DNA from: Primula veris | Lineage: Eukaryota > Streptophyta > Magnoliopsida > Ericales > Primulaceae | Reading direction: 5' to 3' | NCBI GenBank assembly: GCA_963682055.1 | Contig: OY821745.1 | Coordinates: 5,711,501 to 5,775,500 of the forward strand | Length of the DNA: 64,000 bases | In this document: positions 45,777 to 60,600 of the stretch, piece after piece | How positions within the stretch are numbered: the first letter of the stretch is position 1 | Layout: each line of letters begins with the position of its first letter | Notes under the pieces: generated by a model | Databases searched by the model: none | Told to the model about the DNA's origin: nothing | What the model saw: the letters and a program-made list of their open reading frames with translations, nothing else | Program-made: the position numbers and the translations under genes

Positions 45777-46278
45777 ACAGGGGAAAAAAAAAGAGGAACA
45801 GTTTATATATATTTTAAATATATTAATCTCAAGTTGAAGAGATTTTCTAAAACAGATCAAAAGTTTATATTAAAATTCGGAAATAATAAGAGGGTGAAAA
45901 CTCCAGAACTTCTAAGCACTAACCTCGAGAATGAAGATGTAGCGTAGCCAAATAGCTAAACCCTAGTTATAATTTTAATTTTAATTTTAATAGTTATAAG
46001 AAATAAAAAAGAAATAGTTATATATATTAGGTTAATCATTAAAAAATAGTGTTTTAATTTTATTAATTTCAAAGTGGGCCCTATCGTTAGGGATTTTTCT
46101 AAATTTATTTGTCTCACAAGTTTTTGGGACTTATATATATGATCACCGCTACGTACCATAAAGGGGAAGGGAAGCGGAAACATGAAACAAAACACTGAAA
46201 CGCGAAACATGGAATGATGTAAACTTTCAAGACTTATAGAAGAAATTATGCAAAGCGATTAGCGGTAAACAACAAACG

Positions 46279-46825
46279 TGGTTTTTCAAGAAGTGTAACA
46301 AAAATAGTAGAGGTGCGGCATAAAATTTTTATTTTTTATTTATAGTTAAAATATAAACTTATTGAAATTAAATGGAGATGGGAGAAATTGAACCCCGTAT
46401 CTCTTGTTTGCAAAGTGTGTGCTCTACCATATGAGCTACACAATTTTCTTGTTATAAATTATTAATGTTTATTTATATAACTATAATATTAGGTTATGGA
46501 GTCATTAGAAAATAAAATAATACACATATAATTGAAAAAAAAAATCATAAAATTTGGTTTTTCAAGAAGTGTAACAAAAATAGTAAAGGTGCGGCATAAA
46601 ATTTTTATTTTTTATTTATAGTTAAAATATAAACTTATTGAAATTAAATGGAGATGGGAGAAATTGACGTATCTCTTGTTTGCAAAGTGTGCGCTCTACC
46701 ATATGAGCTACACAATTTTCTTGTTATAAATTATTAGTGTTTATTTATATAACTATAATATTAGGTTATGGAGTCATTAAAAAAAAAAAATACACATATA
46801 ATTGAAAAAAAAAATTCATAAAAAC
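46279..46825 (-). repeat. 276-bp tandem duplication with tRNA-Ala-like SINE heads, unit 2
   Basis: Copy of 13833-14381. The tRNA-like segments are at 46373-46445 (boxes A and B present) and 46649-46716 (B box damaged by the same small deletion as in unit 1). Confidence 0.75.
46373..46445 (-). other. tRNA-Ala(UGC)-like pseudogene or SINE head, copy 1, unit 2
   Basis: It has the same layout as 13927-13999: TAGCTC A-box, TTTGCAA anticodon loop, GGGGTTCAAT B-box, unpaired acceptor stem. Confidence 0.7.
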
Positions 46826-49104
46826 ACAAGAATATGCCTTTTCCGATAATTATTTTTCTATTCAACAAGTTTCAATTTTTTAAAAAAAAAATTAGAGGTT
46901 TTTTTTTTTGCAAGAGAGAAAAAAAAGTTCCACCGAGACGCACGTAGATCTAGGACAGGCACTGCAAAAGCAATCCTAAAAATTATTATATACAAATGTT
47001 GAGTTTTGTGATCATGGAACACTATAATTACATAGATTATGACATGATTCTCATCATCCAAATATAAAAGTTATTCTCAACCAAATATTTATAAGGAAAA
47101 CAACACGTCATTGTCAAAAACATTCTCACTAATAATATGGTTTCCAATCATCTAACATAAAAATTATCCGTCATCAAATGTTTTAGAAAGATACACACGC
47201 CATCAATTTCTATTAGCTCATCGAATAACACTGACTCGTATCATGTCTCTTTACTTGTCCATATCCAGATTAACATGTGTTGAATACCCGCTTTAAACTC
47301 TTCATCTTGATCTTTGTTTCAAAATTCTTTTCAAGATAGTCCAAATAAGTTAACGGAAGAATTAAAATATAATTAGGTAACAGTCTACAACTAGGACTAA
47401 CTATTAAGCAAATGTCACACCAAGAGGCCTTGTTTGCCACAGTTTAATTACTCTTGAAAGGTAGAATTTTTTCAATTTACCGCTCGATTGTATCGTGACA
47501 ATCAGAATGCTGAGTAAGATTGCCTTTATTTTCGTCTGATGGATTAGTTACTTTTGACAAGTCTTGAACTCCTTGTTTCTTTCCTAAGCTCGACCGGAAG
47601 TCTGAGTATGATCGCGAACGGTTGCGCTAATTTTGGTTGAAGCTGTATGAATGTGATATGATGAGTTCCTTACAAAGTAAAATAGCAAAAACTGTTGGGA
47701 CTTCACCAAATGTTCTTGGTTTGTGACTTGTTATATGTTTCTCTTTCGGATGTTTCATTACTACAACAGCATATTTGGCTTTGCTTTGTAGTCTATACCT
47801 CACTGCGGCTTTTAGTCGTCAGTTCTATTGCTAACCGTATAGGAGATTGTGTTGGCTTGCTGGTGTACTTGTTTCGCTTTGGCTTTAGGTAAGAGATTGT
47901 GCTACCAAAGCTTGTATTGTACCATGTTACTATTATATATACTATTCTTAACTTCCAAAAAAAAAAATCTGGTTGGCAAAAGATTTTGTTGATCAATTAA
48001 GAAAAAGAGAAAATTAACAAACCCCATTAACAAAATACTTTATACTAAAAATTATCCAAAACCTTAAAAAAAAAGAGGTACAAAACGGAGAAAATTGAAT
48101 CTGAGTAAGGCTAATGATCTAAATCAAGAATTCAACAATCAGCTCATTTCTAGAAAAATCAGATGTTTGTTTATTTATTTACTAAACTTTCATTTTGGTT
48201 ATTTCGATTGTTATTTCAGAAGCAAAGATTTCATCGTCCTTAAAAGCAAAGAATAGATATAAAAGAAATAAATAAAAAGGAATGAATAGGGTAAAGAACT
48301 AGTTTGAGTTCTAACCTGGAGATGGAGGCATTGCCAAATACAGTAGAAACCCTAATTTTATATAAGAAGATATAATAAAAAAAAAATGAGGAGGAGAATG
48401 GCACAACGTATATAATTGGAAATTGTGTGACGTGTGTAATCTTTTATTTCTTTTTTATTAGAATGACGTGTTGTATTATCCATTACTCTCGTTCGAAGAA
48501 AGTACGATTGTGAAATATTATATAATATCCGATCCGGTCCTGCCAATATCATCATCTATGAAGTTTAATCAAACAGTAAATAGAATATGTTATAAAAATA
48601 AAATTTTGAAAACCGGAATCGTATTGAAACATAAGTATAAAAGTAAAACTCAATATACTTGAGATCTATTTACATTTATCATATCGAAACATATAGTTTA
48701 AGAACATAACAGCCGTTTTCTTCTAGGTTGATCGGGCGCATAAGTAAAAGGGCTACAATATGTGAGACTGGGGAATGCTGCATTCCCTATCGCAACGTCA
48801 CAACGATTTTCTAAGTATCATATATTAATGAACAGGTCGTGGTCTCAAGTAGGATTGTAAGGCAAATAAGTCAGTGCTTCATACGGAGGAAATGAAAGCA
48901 CAACTAGTTCGGGTTCTAGTCCACATGTTCAAACTTTTTTTAGCGGTTTCACGAAAATATTTCTCATAAATGCAACCTTTATTATAATCATTTATGGAGT
49001 CTAAAATATATGACTATCCACTACTGGTTATTAATATTGGTTGGCTTGGATTACTTTTACTTGCCTTACAGGGCAACACACTTTGATTTTGGAATGCAGA
49101 TGAG
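46826..49104. other. Non-coding stretch with old paralogue of the unit start, unit 2
   Basis: Copy of 14382-16663; 47966-48400 is the diverged relative of the unit start. No gene is supported. Confidence 0.5.
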
Positions 49105-50412
49105 CTATTATTGCGCAACTTCCTAACCTAATGCAAAACCGGGTTTGGACCCTATGAGAACCATAACATGGATTGACGTCCAATCATTTCGCCGCTGCAA
49201 GGCTGGGTATATCGTCGCAGCATGCTCCAAGGCTCCAATTATGGAGTCAATAGATCAAGACTTGTAGGCTCCGCTTGCTACACCACTTTAGATCAATTAC
49301 AAAAACAAAAATGAGAAGAAAAAATGGTTGAATACAGCTTAATCATTCCCTATTCAATAATTGTAAATTGGCTGTCATGTGTTAATTAAGCAAACTAAAT
49401 GCTAGTGTCATATTTGAGGCCGAGAAAAAATATGACAGTTAAACTTCTAACTTTTGGCAGACCAAGAAATAAGAAAAACAGCTTAAAAGATAAAAAAAAT
49501 AGCTGTGACTGCAAAGGACAAATCAAATATGAAAAAGGGACAAGTCAGAACACAGAGAAGTCTCAACTCTTACATCTGTTTCTGGAAATAAGGTGACATG
49601 AGCATATAATTCATCTGACTCTGGTTGAGCCTATAATTTATATAAAATAAAGAAAATGTAACAGGATTCTATTAAAAAAACTGCTTATCTGAAACAAACA
49701 AAAATAAAAATCAAGAAAACATGGTAACCTTTAAAAAATCCTACATGCTTCAACAAACAGAGTTGTCAACATTTCTTTAAAGATTACCATGTTTTCTTGA
49801 TTTTTTATTTTTGTTTGTTTCAAATAAACAATTTTTTTTAATAGAGTTCTGTTACATTTTCTTTAATTTATATAAATTATAGGCTGAACAAGAGTCAGAT
49901 GAAGTATATGCTCAGATCACCTTATTTCCAGAAAAGAAACAGGTGTAAGAGTTGAGACTTCTTTGTGTTCTGACTTGTCATTTATCATATTTTATTTTAT
50001 TTGTCCTTTGCAGTCACAACTATTTTTATCTTTTAAGCTGTTTTTCTTATTTCTTTGTCTGCTAAAAGCTAGAAGTTTAACTGTGATATTTTTTTTATCG
50101 GCCTCAAATATCACTAGTATTTACTTTGTTTAACAAATGACAGACAATTTACAATTATTCAATAAAGCAGGATTCAGCTGTATACCATCATTTTTTCTTC
50201 TCATTTTTTTTTTTTGTTATTTACCTAAATCGGTCTAGCAAGCGGAGCCTACAAGTCCTGATCTATTTCCTTCCATACTTGGAGTTTTGGAGAATGCTGC
50301 AACGATATACCTAGCCTTGCGGTGGCGAATTGATTAGACGTCAATCCATGTTATGGTTCTTATGGGGTCTAAACCCGGTTTTGCATTAGGTTAGGAAGTT
50401 GCGCAACAATAG
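49105..50412. repeat. Large inverted repeat, arms about 640 bp, unit 2
   Basis: This is the same hairpin as at 16664-17972; arms 49105-49739 and 49774-50412. Differences from unit 1 are a few substitutions and a shorter T/G-rich run near 50204-50218, so the hairpin was carried along by the tandem duplication. Confidence 0.88.
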
Positions 50413-50458
50413 TCTAGGTATGAAAAGTACCTAACAGGTCTTTTCCTAAATATAGGGT

Positions 50459-52019
50459 GACCGAAAGAATGGTACTCGTGATCCTCTATGTAATCTACGT
50501 GTTGACTTTAAAGTGGAAATTCATGTTTATGCAGTTATGATGGATAATTGGATGGATCGCTTGGACACTTATTTTGGCATTTATTGTTACTCCAATAAGG
50601 ATAAAGTTTCTACATGATATTAGAAGTTCGCGAGTCATCCGCTCACGTGGTGGAAATCGTATAACAGACGATTTGACGTAGCGACAATTACGTGGAAGGA
50701 GTTCAAGAAGCTAGTGAGGAGACAGATTTATCCAGTGGGTTGTGGGTGTTGGTACAAGTGGAAACACTTGCGCCAAAGACATGGACAATTTGTTCAAGAG
50801 TATATGACTGATTTTCACTATCAAGTTTTGGCGCTTGACGTGGATATTGAGCAACATGATTTTTTCATGAAATATACTGGGGGTTGGTTGAAGTCATTAC
50901 GGAATGAGTTAACTATGTTTGAAGCGGAGATGATTGAGCAGGCCCCAGTGAAATTCGTTGTCCTTGAAGGAAGAAACCTGAAAGAAGTTCGAGGAACGTC
51001 GGTAAATAATAGTCGGAAGCCCGAATCGAGGACAGTTGAGGAGGAGAAGCCATCCAAGATCGTAAAAGACGTTATTTCATTGCAACAAATACGGTCATAC
51101 TAACTATGGTTGTTGGAAGTTTCACTCCGAGTTGGTTCCTAAGCACTTGCGGAATAAGAAGGAGAAGAGAGCTTTATTTGTTAATGCTACCAAACTCGGG
51201 TAACTGGATGAGCCAGACCCAATCTTGTCTTTGATGTGCAACGCAACTACATCCTCAAGTCTTATGGATAAGCGGGAGGATTTTTTTTCATGTGAATAAC
51301 AGCGTTGTTAATGCCATTCTTGATCCAGGCAATCAGAAAAACTTAATTTCCGAGGTAGAGGTGGAACGATTGGGATTGGTTACAGCACCGCATCCTAAGC
51401 CATATGTGGTTGAGTGGATAAAGAAAGATTCTAGCTTGCAGATTATCAAGCAATGTACTTTCAAGTTTGCTATTATATAGAAGTTTGTTGATACAATATT
51501 GTGTGAGGCGGTTCCATCAAATATTTGTCAAATTATTGTCGGAGTGCCCTATTTGTTGGATCGGAATGCATCTTTGTTCTTTAAGGAGCGGTATTATTGG
51601 TTACGGAAAGATAGGAAAGACTTTAATATTTATGCATGTAAAGAACCAATTTTACATAATTCATTAGTTACAGCTACTCAAGTAAAGCGGATGGTCAACA
51701 ATGGTCCAGATACATGGTGTTAATGGTTCAATCCGTGAAAGCTCGTTTGTTGTTAGAAGTTGACCAGGAAGTTGAAGCTCGTTTGCTGCCGTCGGTTAAT
51801 GATTTGACAATGGAGAGTGTAGATTCATTGATGTCAGATTGTGTCGTCGAGACGAGGACTAAAACTACAAAAGGGGAGATATTGTTTCATATCGAGTCGG
51901 GAGACATGGTCTGTTTTTTAGTAAGACGAAATAGTACAGTAAGGAGATGGCCGTTGTGGCGTTTTTGAATATTCTCTTCTAGGTTGAGCAGGAGCTCATC
52001 GCTCTTGAGGGGGGAGCCG
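50459..52019 (+). pseudogene. Ty3/gypsy gag-protease relic, unit 2
   Basis: Copy of 18019-19579 with the same frameshift, the same D-P-G protease site and the same loss of RT. Open pieces are 50714-51103 (gag), 51292-51480 (protease), 51499-51723 and 51714-51968. Sharing all lesions with unit 1 shows it was dead before the unit duplicated. Confidence 0.78.
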
Positions 52020-52362
52020 TGATCCAGGAGGATACCGCTTATTAGAATTAGTCAAAATAATACTCCATGTTTAATTAGGAGTAATTCAGGTCATAATCCT
52101 AATGTCAATAAGATTAGTTATATCCTATATATAGCTCAAGCTTTCCTTGATTTAGATAGTAATTAAAACCCTATCAGCTAGAACTTTAAGATCGATTAAA
52201 GTTCAGTTAAAACCTGCTTTTATTATTTAAGAGTAGATGAGAGATTGTACCAGTTTTAGATTATTAATCATGTTGCAGTTTCGTCAAACTACTTTTCTTT
52301 ATATTCTTCTATTTTGTGTGTGTTTTATCCAACGTAACAAGTGAAACTCTTAGACCTGATCA
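52020..52362 (+). mobile_element. 3' LTR of the Ty3/gypsy relic, unit 2
   Basis: Copy of 19580-19922, after the same polypurine tract and followed by CGGAA. Confidence 0.75.
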
Positions 52363-52573
52363 CGGAAAAAAGAAAAACTAAACATATTCTTGAAAATCCA
52401 GGACAGAGATAGACATTATTTCAAATGGCAAACACAATATAAATGAGTAATTCATCAATACACGAAAAAGAAAACAAGTCTAGATATGTAACGAAGCCGG
52501 TCATTGTCGGTCACGCCTTTTTTTATTACGGAGTTACAAGTAACAAATTGCATTAAGGGTATTAATCGTAATT

Positions 52574-52604
<31 letters not shown>

Positions 52605-54190
52605 GTATTTGTAAAGCGCCGTTAAATTGTACTCATTAGTAGTATTTGAAATATGTATATATCATACAATTAAAGTAAGTCAAGCCAAGATTTTTTAGTC
52701 TGCCAAATTTTGCCATTTTTTCCAAATATACTCGTACACCATTTTATTAATTAGCATAAAACCATACTTTCATAAATAATAGAAAATAAAACTTTTTTCT
52801 CCATTTTTAACCATGCAAAATTCTTTCGCGTATTCTAATCTCATATTCTATCTTTTTTTTCCTTTTCACATATTTGTATTATCACCACGCATAAATTTTT
52901 ATCAAACTACGCATCGCACACGCAACGTGTGGCCACGGTTACTAGTATATATATATAAAGAAATAAAGTTTTATTAGATGCAAAATATAAAAGTTGTAAA
53001 CATGTGACAAGTGCCCCCATGATAGGAATAAGAATAAAATCCGGTCAGAAATCTATAAATATAAGCAGCCTAATCGGATATCCGGTAACAAGAACCTATA
53101 ACCTTAACTTGAGGATAAAGAAGTTAGCAAAAACACTTTCAAAACCTCATTTTTAAGAGCAAATTGAGCTAAAAAAATAGCACTTTCAATCAGGGATAGA
53201 TATTCCTATACTTTGAATCTAACATTAAACTAGAGAAATTATTCTACATTATAATCTAAATAAAGATCAGCCTGCTGACCCCAAAAAAAATCAGCTTATT
53301 ATTTGTCTTTTACTCTCATTTTGCAGAACATATCTCTAAGAAATATTATCTAAATTTCTTTTAACCAAACCCTTTAAATGGTATATTTTTTCAATACTCT
53401 AATTATTCCATAACATGTACAAAATGGTTAAAATTGATTTAGCATTTAACTCGAGAGATTTAACCTAGACTGATAATCTAAATCAATGATTCATCATTTT
53501 CGTATCAAAAGATCACCTTAGCTTATACTACGGGTGTTTTTTTAAAGAGGTTATTTCATGTATAAAGCTATCCTCCTATAGCGGGGCCATTAGACAAATC
53601 ATTTTCATTTTATTAGGTTGGCAGCGGAAAAAAGAATACTAAAACATGTCTTGAAAATTAATGCAAGACAAAAAAACACCGGTATTTTCAATAATTAATG
53701 GCATACGTAACATTATGGAATACTGAGAAATGATCAACTTATGTAAAGAAAAATTAAGAAAAAGAAAGCAGTTTATGATAAAACATTACAAAAAACTAAT
53801 TTTCTAGGAATAAACAAACAGTATAACAATCACAAAACAAAGTGATTGTGCATGTTGAAAAGATTAACAAAGATTTAAACGAGTAATTCATCACTACACA
53901 AAAAAGAAAACAAGGTCGATCATTGTCGGTCAGGTATTTCTTGCATGCAGAGTTACCGGGTAGAGATGGTATAAAGCTTGTTAATAGTAATTCCTACCCA
54001 TATTAAAAAAAATCTTAAATGGTATTCATTATTAATTAGCACGAAAAAAGCACAAATATTTGAAATACTGACATTGGTATCAACTCCACCGTTGAGCAAA
54101 TTAAATCAATGTATATATATATTTATAAATAAATATATGTATATCTCCACAATTTCAAACTGCTATTTTACTTAGAGAAAATTAATCTAA
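52363..54190. other. Non-coding stretch with old paralogous blocks, unit 2
   Basis: Copy of 19923-21744, including the poly-C run and the single CGGAA empty-site context near 53625-53629. No gene is supported. Confidence 0.5.
52574..52602 (+). repeat. Poly-C tract, 29 C, unit 2
   Basis: Six C longer than the matching tract at 20134-20156 although the flanks are identical. Confidence 0.9.
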
Positions 54191-54590
54191 GCTAATGATC
54201 TTAATCAAGATCAGGTTGGCAAAAGATTTGGTTGGTCAATTAAAAAAAATAACAAAACCCATTTAAATGGTAATACTTTATACTAAGAATTGTTCCAAAC
54301 CGGAAAAAAAAGGTACAAAACGGTGAAATTGAATTTGAGTAAAGTTAATGATCTAAATCAAGAAATCAACAGGCAGCTCATTTCTATAAAAAAAAAATCA
54401 GCTTTTATTTATTTATTAAACTTTCAATTCGGAAATATTTCCGATTTTTATGGTCCCCTAAAACGAAGAATAGATATAAAAGTAAAAAAGTAAAAAAGAA
54501 TAAAAGAGTAAAAGGGAGAAAAAAAAAACCTGGAGACGGAGGCATTGCTAAATAGAAACCATAATTTTAAATATAAGAAGATATAAAAAG

Positions 54591-56248
54591 AAATGAGGAG
54601 GAGAATGGCATATATAATTGGAAATTGTGTGACGTGTGTAATCTTTTACAGTATTTTGTTTTGACTAGAATGACGTGTCCGTTACTTATTCCTTATTCTC
54701 TTTCTAACAAAATATAATTGTGAAATAATGTACGTATATCCTTATTGGGCTTAACAATTTCGGCTCATCTTGAAAAAGGAAAAAACTAAATGTGCCTCCG
54801 GGATTTAAAAGCATAAATGAGATATAATCTGTTTTCAATATCATAATTAGCTTAGTATTATGAAAAGTTTTTGATGTATTATTAATTAGATTCTATATTG
54901 TAACATATATATGGTGCATTAACTCTAATGCTATATTTTCCATTAAATACATTACTATAACCATAGATGAGCCGAATTAAACCTTTCCATATTTCTATTA
55001 AATGCCATGTTTAGATTTAGATTTAGAATATTTTTTAATTAATTATAGTATGTTTTTCTTAATATTGTTTGATTGTTCACAATATTGATTTAAGTTTTGG
55101 GGTTTAGAATATTTTTTATTTATTTAATTTTTCTTAATATTGGTTATCGTTCACAATCATGATTTATGGAGAATAAATATATTTGTCAATATTCCAAAAT
55201 ATGGGTCAAACCATAGATTTATTGCAAATTTTAATTTCCTATATGCAAAAAAAAAAAAAAAAACTTCCAGCCAATGCACATATATGTAACGAAATGTTTC
55301 TTTTGATTTGATGTGCATTAATTTGAAAACTGATTGTTGATGGGAATTAGTTGTTAACACTCCATTCCAAAAATACATTATATTCATTCTTAAAATCTTA
55401 CAATCATCATTAAGATAGTTGTTATTAAATGATATTATTGTGTCAACAAATATTTTTCATATTAGGTGTGCATCTTAACATGTGCCTATGTTAGCAGAAC
55501 CACTCAAAAAAATATCATCATTTATTAAGTTAATTTGAAAAGCATGCTTACAAAATATTACAAAAAAAATTAAAAAAATGTGTTCATTTTATACCTAAAA
55601 CTGTATTGAAACATAATATAAAACTCAACTTACTTTAGATAGATATATTCAAACTATCAAACCAAACATATTGTTTAAGAACATAAAAACGGTTTCTTCC
55701 ATATTGATCGGTTGGTCGACTCGTAAGCAAAAGGGCGACATGTGTGACTAGGGAACGCATTTCCTATCGCAACACCACAACGATTTTTTGAATGCCATAA
55801 ATAGTTGCTGTCGCATGTAGACTATTTCAAAAAATCACAAAATAAATAAATAAAAATCGCTAAAATTTAATTTGTTATTTACCTAAATCGGTGTAGCAAG
55901 CGGAGCCTACAAGTCCTGATCTATTTCCTTCCATACTTGGAGTCTTGGAGAATGCTGCAACGATATAGCTAGCCTTACGGTGGCAAAATGATTAGACGTC
56001 AATCCATTTTATGGTTCTTATGGGGTCCAAACCCGGTTTTGCATTTGGTTAGGAAGTTGCGCAACAATAGTCTAGGTATAAAAAGTTTACACAAACCTAA
56101 CAGGTGTTTTCCTAAATCTTGGGTAGGAAAAAGGTTCCATCATTTACAAAGAAAACCTCTTAGAAGATAGCGTAACCGTTAGAAGAATCATTTTTGTTTT
56201 AGGTAAGAAGTAAAACATAATAAGCAGTAAGAGATGAGTGTGGCGGAA
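54591..56248. other. AT-rich non-coding stretch of the leading block, unit 3
   Basis: Copy of 401-2066. Between about 54900 and 55370 it differs from both other units (for example GTTGATGGGAATTAG where they have GATTTTAATTAG), and after about 55550 it follows unit 2. No gene is supported. Confidence 0.55.
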
Positions 56249-56603
56249 TGATACAGGAGGATACCACTTTGTTAAATTAGTATTATGATTATAATTAGTC
56301 AAAGTAATACTCGTTGAATTACGAGTAGTTCTGGTCATAATCCTAATTTGAATAAGATTAGTTATATCCTATATAGCTAAGACTTTTCCTGGGTTAGATA
56401 GCAATTAAAAAGCTATCAGTTAGAACATTAAGGATGATTAAAGTTCAGTTAAAACCTTCTTTTATTATTTAAGATTGGACGAGAGATTGTAGCAGTTTTT
56501 TATTATTAATCAAGTTGTAGTTTCGCCAAATTACTTTTTTTTATATTCTTCTGTTTATGTGTGTTTCATCCAAAGTAACAAGTGAATCTCTTAGACCTCA
56601 TCA
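56249..56603 (+). mobile_element. Ty3/gypsy-type 5' LTR with primer site, unit 3
   Basis: Copy of 23803-24157, preceded by CGGAA and followed by the ACTGGTATGAGG primer-site-like sequence. Confidence 0.65.
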
Positions 56604-57108
56604 ACTGGTATGAGGTTTGAATTTCGATTTTTGGGGTTGTATGGTGTATGATGTGTACGCGCAAATCAGTTGTGTAATCTGGAGAAAAACTTGTTATTGG
56701 GTAAACATTGAGATTTATACAAGCAAAACAAATTAATGATGGGTGAGAACCTTAATACAGTTGGCGACAAAGATTTCCGAAATTGTTGACCATTTTTCTG
56801 GTGGTGGATCTTGTTTTACAGTTGATTTTGGATATATCCAATCTATATTTTATTAAATGAAGAATAAAAATGTGGGGGGACCACAAAAAAGATTGGGCCA
56901 AAAATGCACCAATGTGGGAAAAAAATTTCAAAGTAGCAGATACGAAATTACAAGGGTATAAAAGAAATGACTTAAAAATACATAGCTTTTTAAAGTAAAA
57001 AATGTGCCACGCATCTCTCTCCCCCTTTATCTCTTCCAGGTGAACCGACAGAGACCCAAAAATAAAGCTTAGACAGAAAAAAAAAAAAGGCTTTTTATGT
57101 CTCCTCAT

Positions 57109-57676
57109 CTCAGATATGGGAACTGGTCACGATTTGTCTTCAGAATCCCTTCGAAACCTAAGAAATCCGCTGTGGTGATATTAACTAATTTTAAACTATC
57201 CGTTTTCAGAATAACATCTTCTTCTTAAAAAGCCAACAAGCCCTTTAGAATAGCTAAATCCTCTATAATCAAGCTGTCATTAGCATTTTCAGTGTAAGAG
57301 AAACCCTTCACAAAATTACCAAAGTGATCCCTAAACACACCCCCAATACCAGAGAAATTAGGGTTAATTTTGTAGCACTACCATCCACATTAAGTTTAAT
57401 TTTACCAACTGGAGGCTTAATCCAGTGATAAACACTGACCTTTTTAACTGGTTTAGTACTCAAATTATCAGTAAATAAGTCAAAATTATCTTTAAAATTC
57501 TTATCTTTTGCAATAAAAAGGTAAAATTGACTTATAACATTACTGATATGGAGTCTACATTCATAGTACATTTATCAAATCTGCTTGTGCACCTAGATTT
57601 CCATATATTCCAGATAATAATAGAAGGCAAAATTTTAAGACATTTACCCTTGTATAAAAGATTTGATGTAATCTAC
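57109..57676 (-). pseudogene. LINE-type RT C-terminus with RNase H, relic, unit 3
   Basis: Copy of 24663-25230 with the same frame breaks; the open piece is 57308-57571. Confidence 0.65.
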
Positions 57677-60600
57677 CACGCCATACATCTTCCTCTAACA
57701 CTGAGATTATAGTAGTTTATTCCTAAAAGATAACCAAAGTAGTTCCAAATCAAATTGGCTATTGAAGACTTGTTAGAGTACATTCCTCTCCGGTCATATT
57801 GTTTAGTTTAGGCAAGTAGTTAAGGTTCAGAAAGTTACATTTAGATGAGCAGAACAAGGCAAGGTATAACAATATACAAAACTACAGACTACACACCAAT
57901 AGAAAGAAGTATTTAATTTTCTGGAGCACTCAAGAAATCTTGTATTTTGCAGAAAAAAAAAATTGTCTTCGAACTTCACGATTTCCTGGACTTTTTTATA
58001 CTAATTTTATAAGTTTCGAAATCCGTTGCGTTGTTATTGACAATTCCTAAAAGTGATAGATTTTTTTTTGGAAAGAGGTTAAAATGATTAAGGGTGTAAA
58101 ACTTAACGAAGGAAATCGATTTAGCCACTAGCCACTCATATCGTTGACAAGCAATGACAATTTGCTTCATAGTCATTCTATAGTAGCGAGGAAGCTATTT
58201 AGAAGCAACAACATGATCGATTGCTCGATTATTGCCCCAAAATTTAAATTAAGGAAGATGGAACATATGAGCCTCTCCAGTCTGGAATTTATCCAAAATT
58301 GGATACATGTGCAAATCCTGGTAACGAGATCTTACTAAAAGAGATCGCCCAACAATGCCATTTAACAATTTTAAAAAGTCATCGGCAAGAGTTTCTTTCA
58401 AGATTCGAATGAATTCTAGCTCGCATTTTTGTTGAGATGTTTTCTAATTGAAACTAATCTTACTCCATTAGTTGTTTTCTATCTAACAAGCCTATACTGC
58501 AAAATTTTAGTTTTTGTTTTTAGCTTGGGTTTGAAATGTTACATACGTTTTATAGTAATGTACACACATTTGTGGTTTTTAAATTTGTAAATTTTCTTAA
58601 TTTTGCCAAACCAAATAAATAAGACAAGCAAAGACAAAGTCCGATCTAAACACACATTATTATTATTTTCCAGAAACACTCGATGATAAGAAGTTGCATG
58701 ATAAATATCAAAAGAATGGAATCAACCTTGAACAATTGAATAAAGTAAAGAGTGTTTTTACTAGAACATTTGAAATTTAAAACTACATTTGAAACTGATA
58801 CACGAAACTCGTAAGCTTATTTCCCATAATTTATCCCCATCTCGGTCCACAACTAAATCTATCTCATGAGTTACGGTTACATCGAAGATAGAAGATCCTT
58901 TTTCCTATATTAACAACTATATCGTTTTCCTTTAATGGTTTTGCATGATAATCAAAGGATGAAATAGTTCCCCGACCATAAAACAACAATCACTTTTCAA
59001 TTCCTTCCATTCAGGCCAACTGAGATAACTCTGTGTCCCTGTTTAAAAAGCAGTAGTGCCTCATAGTAGTTTCAAGTTTATTTAACGCATCCCTGCTTTC
59101 TCATCCCTGGCTCGATCGGGCAATAGTTTAACAAACTAGGGGAGTACGATGTTGTTCTATCTCAACCCACATCGACAAAAGCCCGGACAATACTGCTCAT
59201 AGAGTTAAATCTTTCGTAGAATTTTTAAAAAGTCTTGATCCCTTTTTGAAAGTGGTTCACGTAATTTAGTAAGTGTGGCATCATGCATATAGACTTGATC
59301 CAGAAAACTGCACCACCACAGAAACAAATCCACAATTCAAAAAATGAGTCAATTTACTTTATGTGAAGCGCTATTTATTGTTTGCTTTGGCATAAAGAAA
59401 TTCGGGGTGGCGGTAGCGTCCATCCACTTCATGCGAAAACCGGACCAATATAACCTGACCAAGGATGAAAATCATGATCTTTATTGTAGGAGAGGATAGT
59501 ATGTACAAAAATTTGTGATAAAGTCAGCACTTGAGGTAGGTTAAACAATAAATGTCAATTCCTGTAAGTATTTTTAAATTTTCATTGGAAGGAAACTCTT
59601 TGATAATCTTTGTAAAAAAAAATACTATTCTTCAAAATTTTTTAGATCTTGAATGGTATATTTTTCAGATAATCCTCATGAAATAAAATACTATTGGGAG
59701 CATTTCACAGTAAAAAAAAAAATCATTATTCAAAGCATTAAGAATCATTTTGAAATTTTCATTCATTGATAAATTGATTGTGATAGAAGGCTAGTCCTCA
59801 CAAGACATGAAACTCCTCAACCAACAAAAACATTTTGCATATCCATCCAAGGAAAGGGTATTTAAATAAAAATTCAATAATCAGTTGTTAGATTTCTAAC
59901 CTAGAACTAGAAAGGTTTTAATAGCAATTCAACGTATACATTAACACCACTCACATCCTGAAATTACATACAGAAAACACCATTCACGTCAAAATAAACT
60001 GAGACAAAATATTTCGGAAAGAATAACTTAGACGCTCAAATTGGAGAGAAGGTGATGACTGCGGTCTCAGATATCTCTTTCCCTCTCTTGAAAATACAAA
60101 GAGGAATGGTAGGGTTTTTGTTAGAATGTTAAATCTGTATACCTCACGATCTTCAACATCTTAATCAAGAAGACAATGTATTTTAAGCTTTTTGTCAAAT
60201 ATGACACTAGTCGAAGTATAAAAACAAATCCACTCAGTATTAGTTTTGTTGGAATCAATGGAATCGTTTTCACCCAGTTATCAAACTAAATACCATAATT
60301 ATAGCAAATTGTTCAATTGTTCAAAGCTAACATGTTCCTCAATATGATCCTCAAATTAGCGTAGAAGAAAATGATTACTCAAACTAGGATAAGAAGATTA
60401 ACATTTGTCTTTTACACATTACATTAGCATTTCACATACTTTGGAAAGAGTGAGAATAGTTATACTTTGGGAAAGAAAAGTTACATTTATCTGGTAATTC
60501 ACTTATCCACTTTAAGAAATATGCCTCTAGCTGATTTTCCACTTCATGTCTCTACCTTCTGCCTCTTCCACACCAGTAACCTCTTTTTTATGGTGGTAAC

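Larger units (their letters stand above)
21745..54190. repeat. Tandem unit 2, complete 32.4-kb copy
   Basis: This is the only complete unit in the window, 32446 bp. It holds, in order, the leading block (21745-28459), a block absent from unit 1 (28460-30747), the full copia element (30748-43038) and the trailing block (43039-54190). Its end runs directly into the start of unit 3 with no spacer, which makes the arrangement head-to-tail. Confidence 0.95.
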
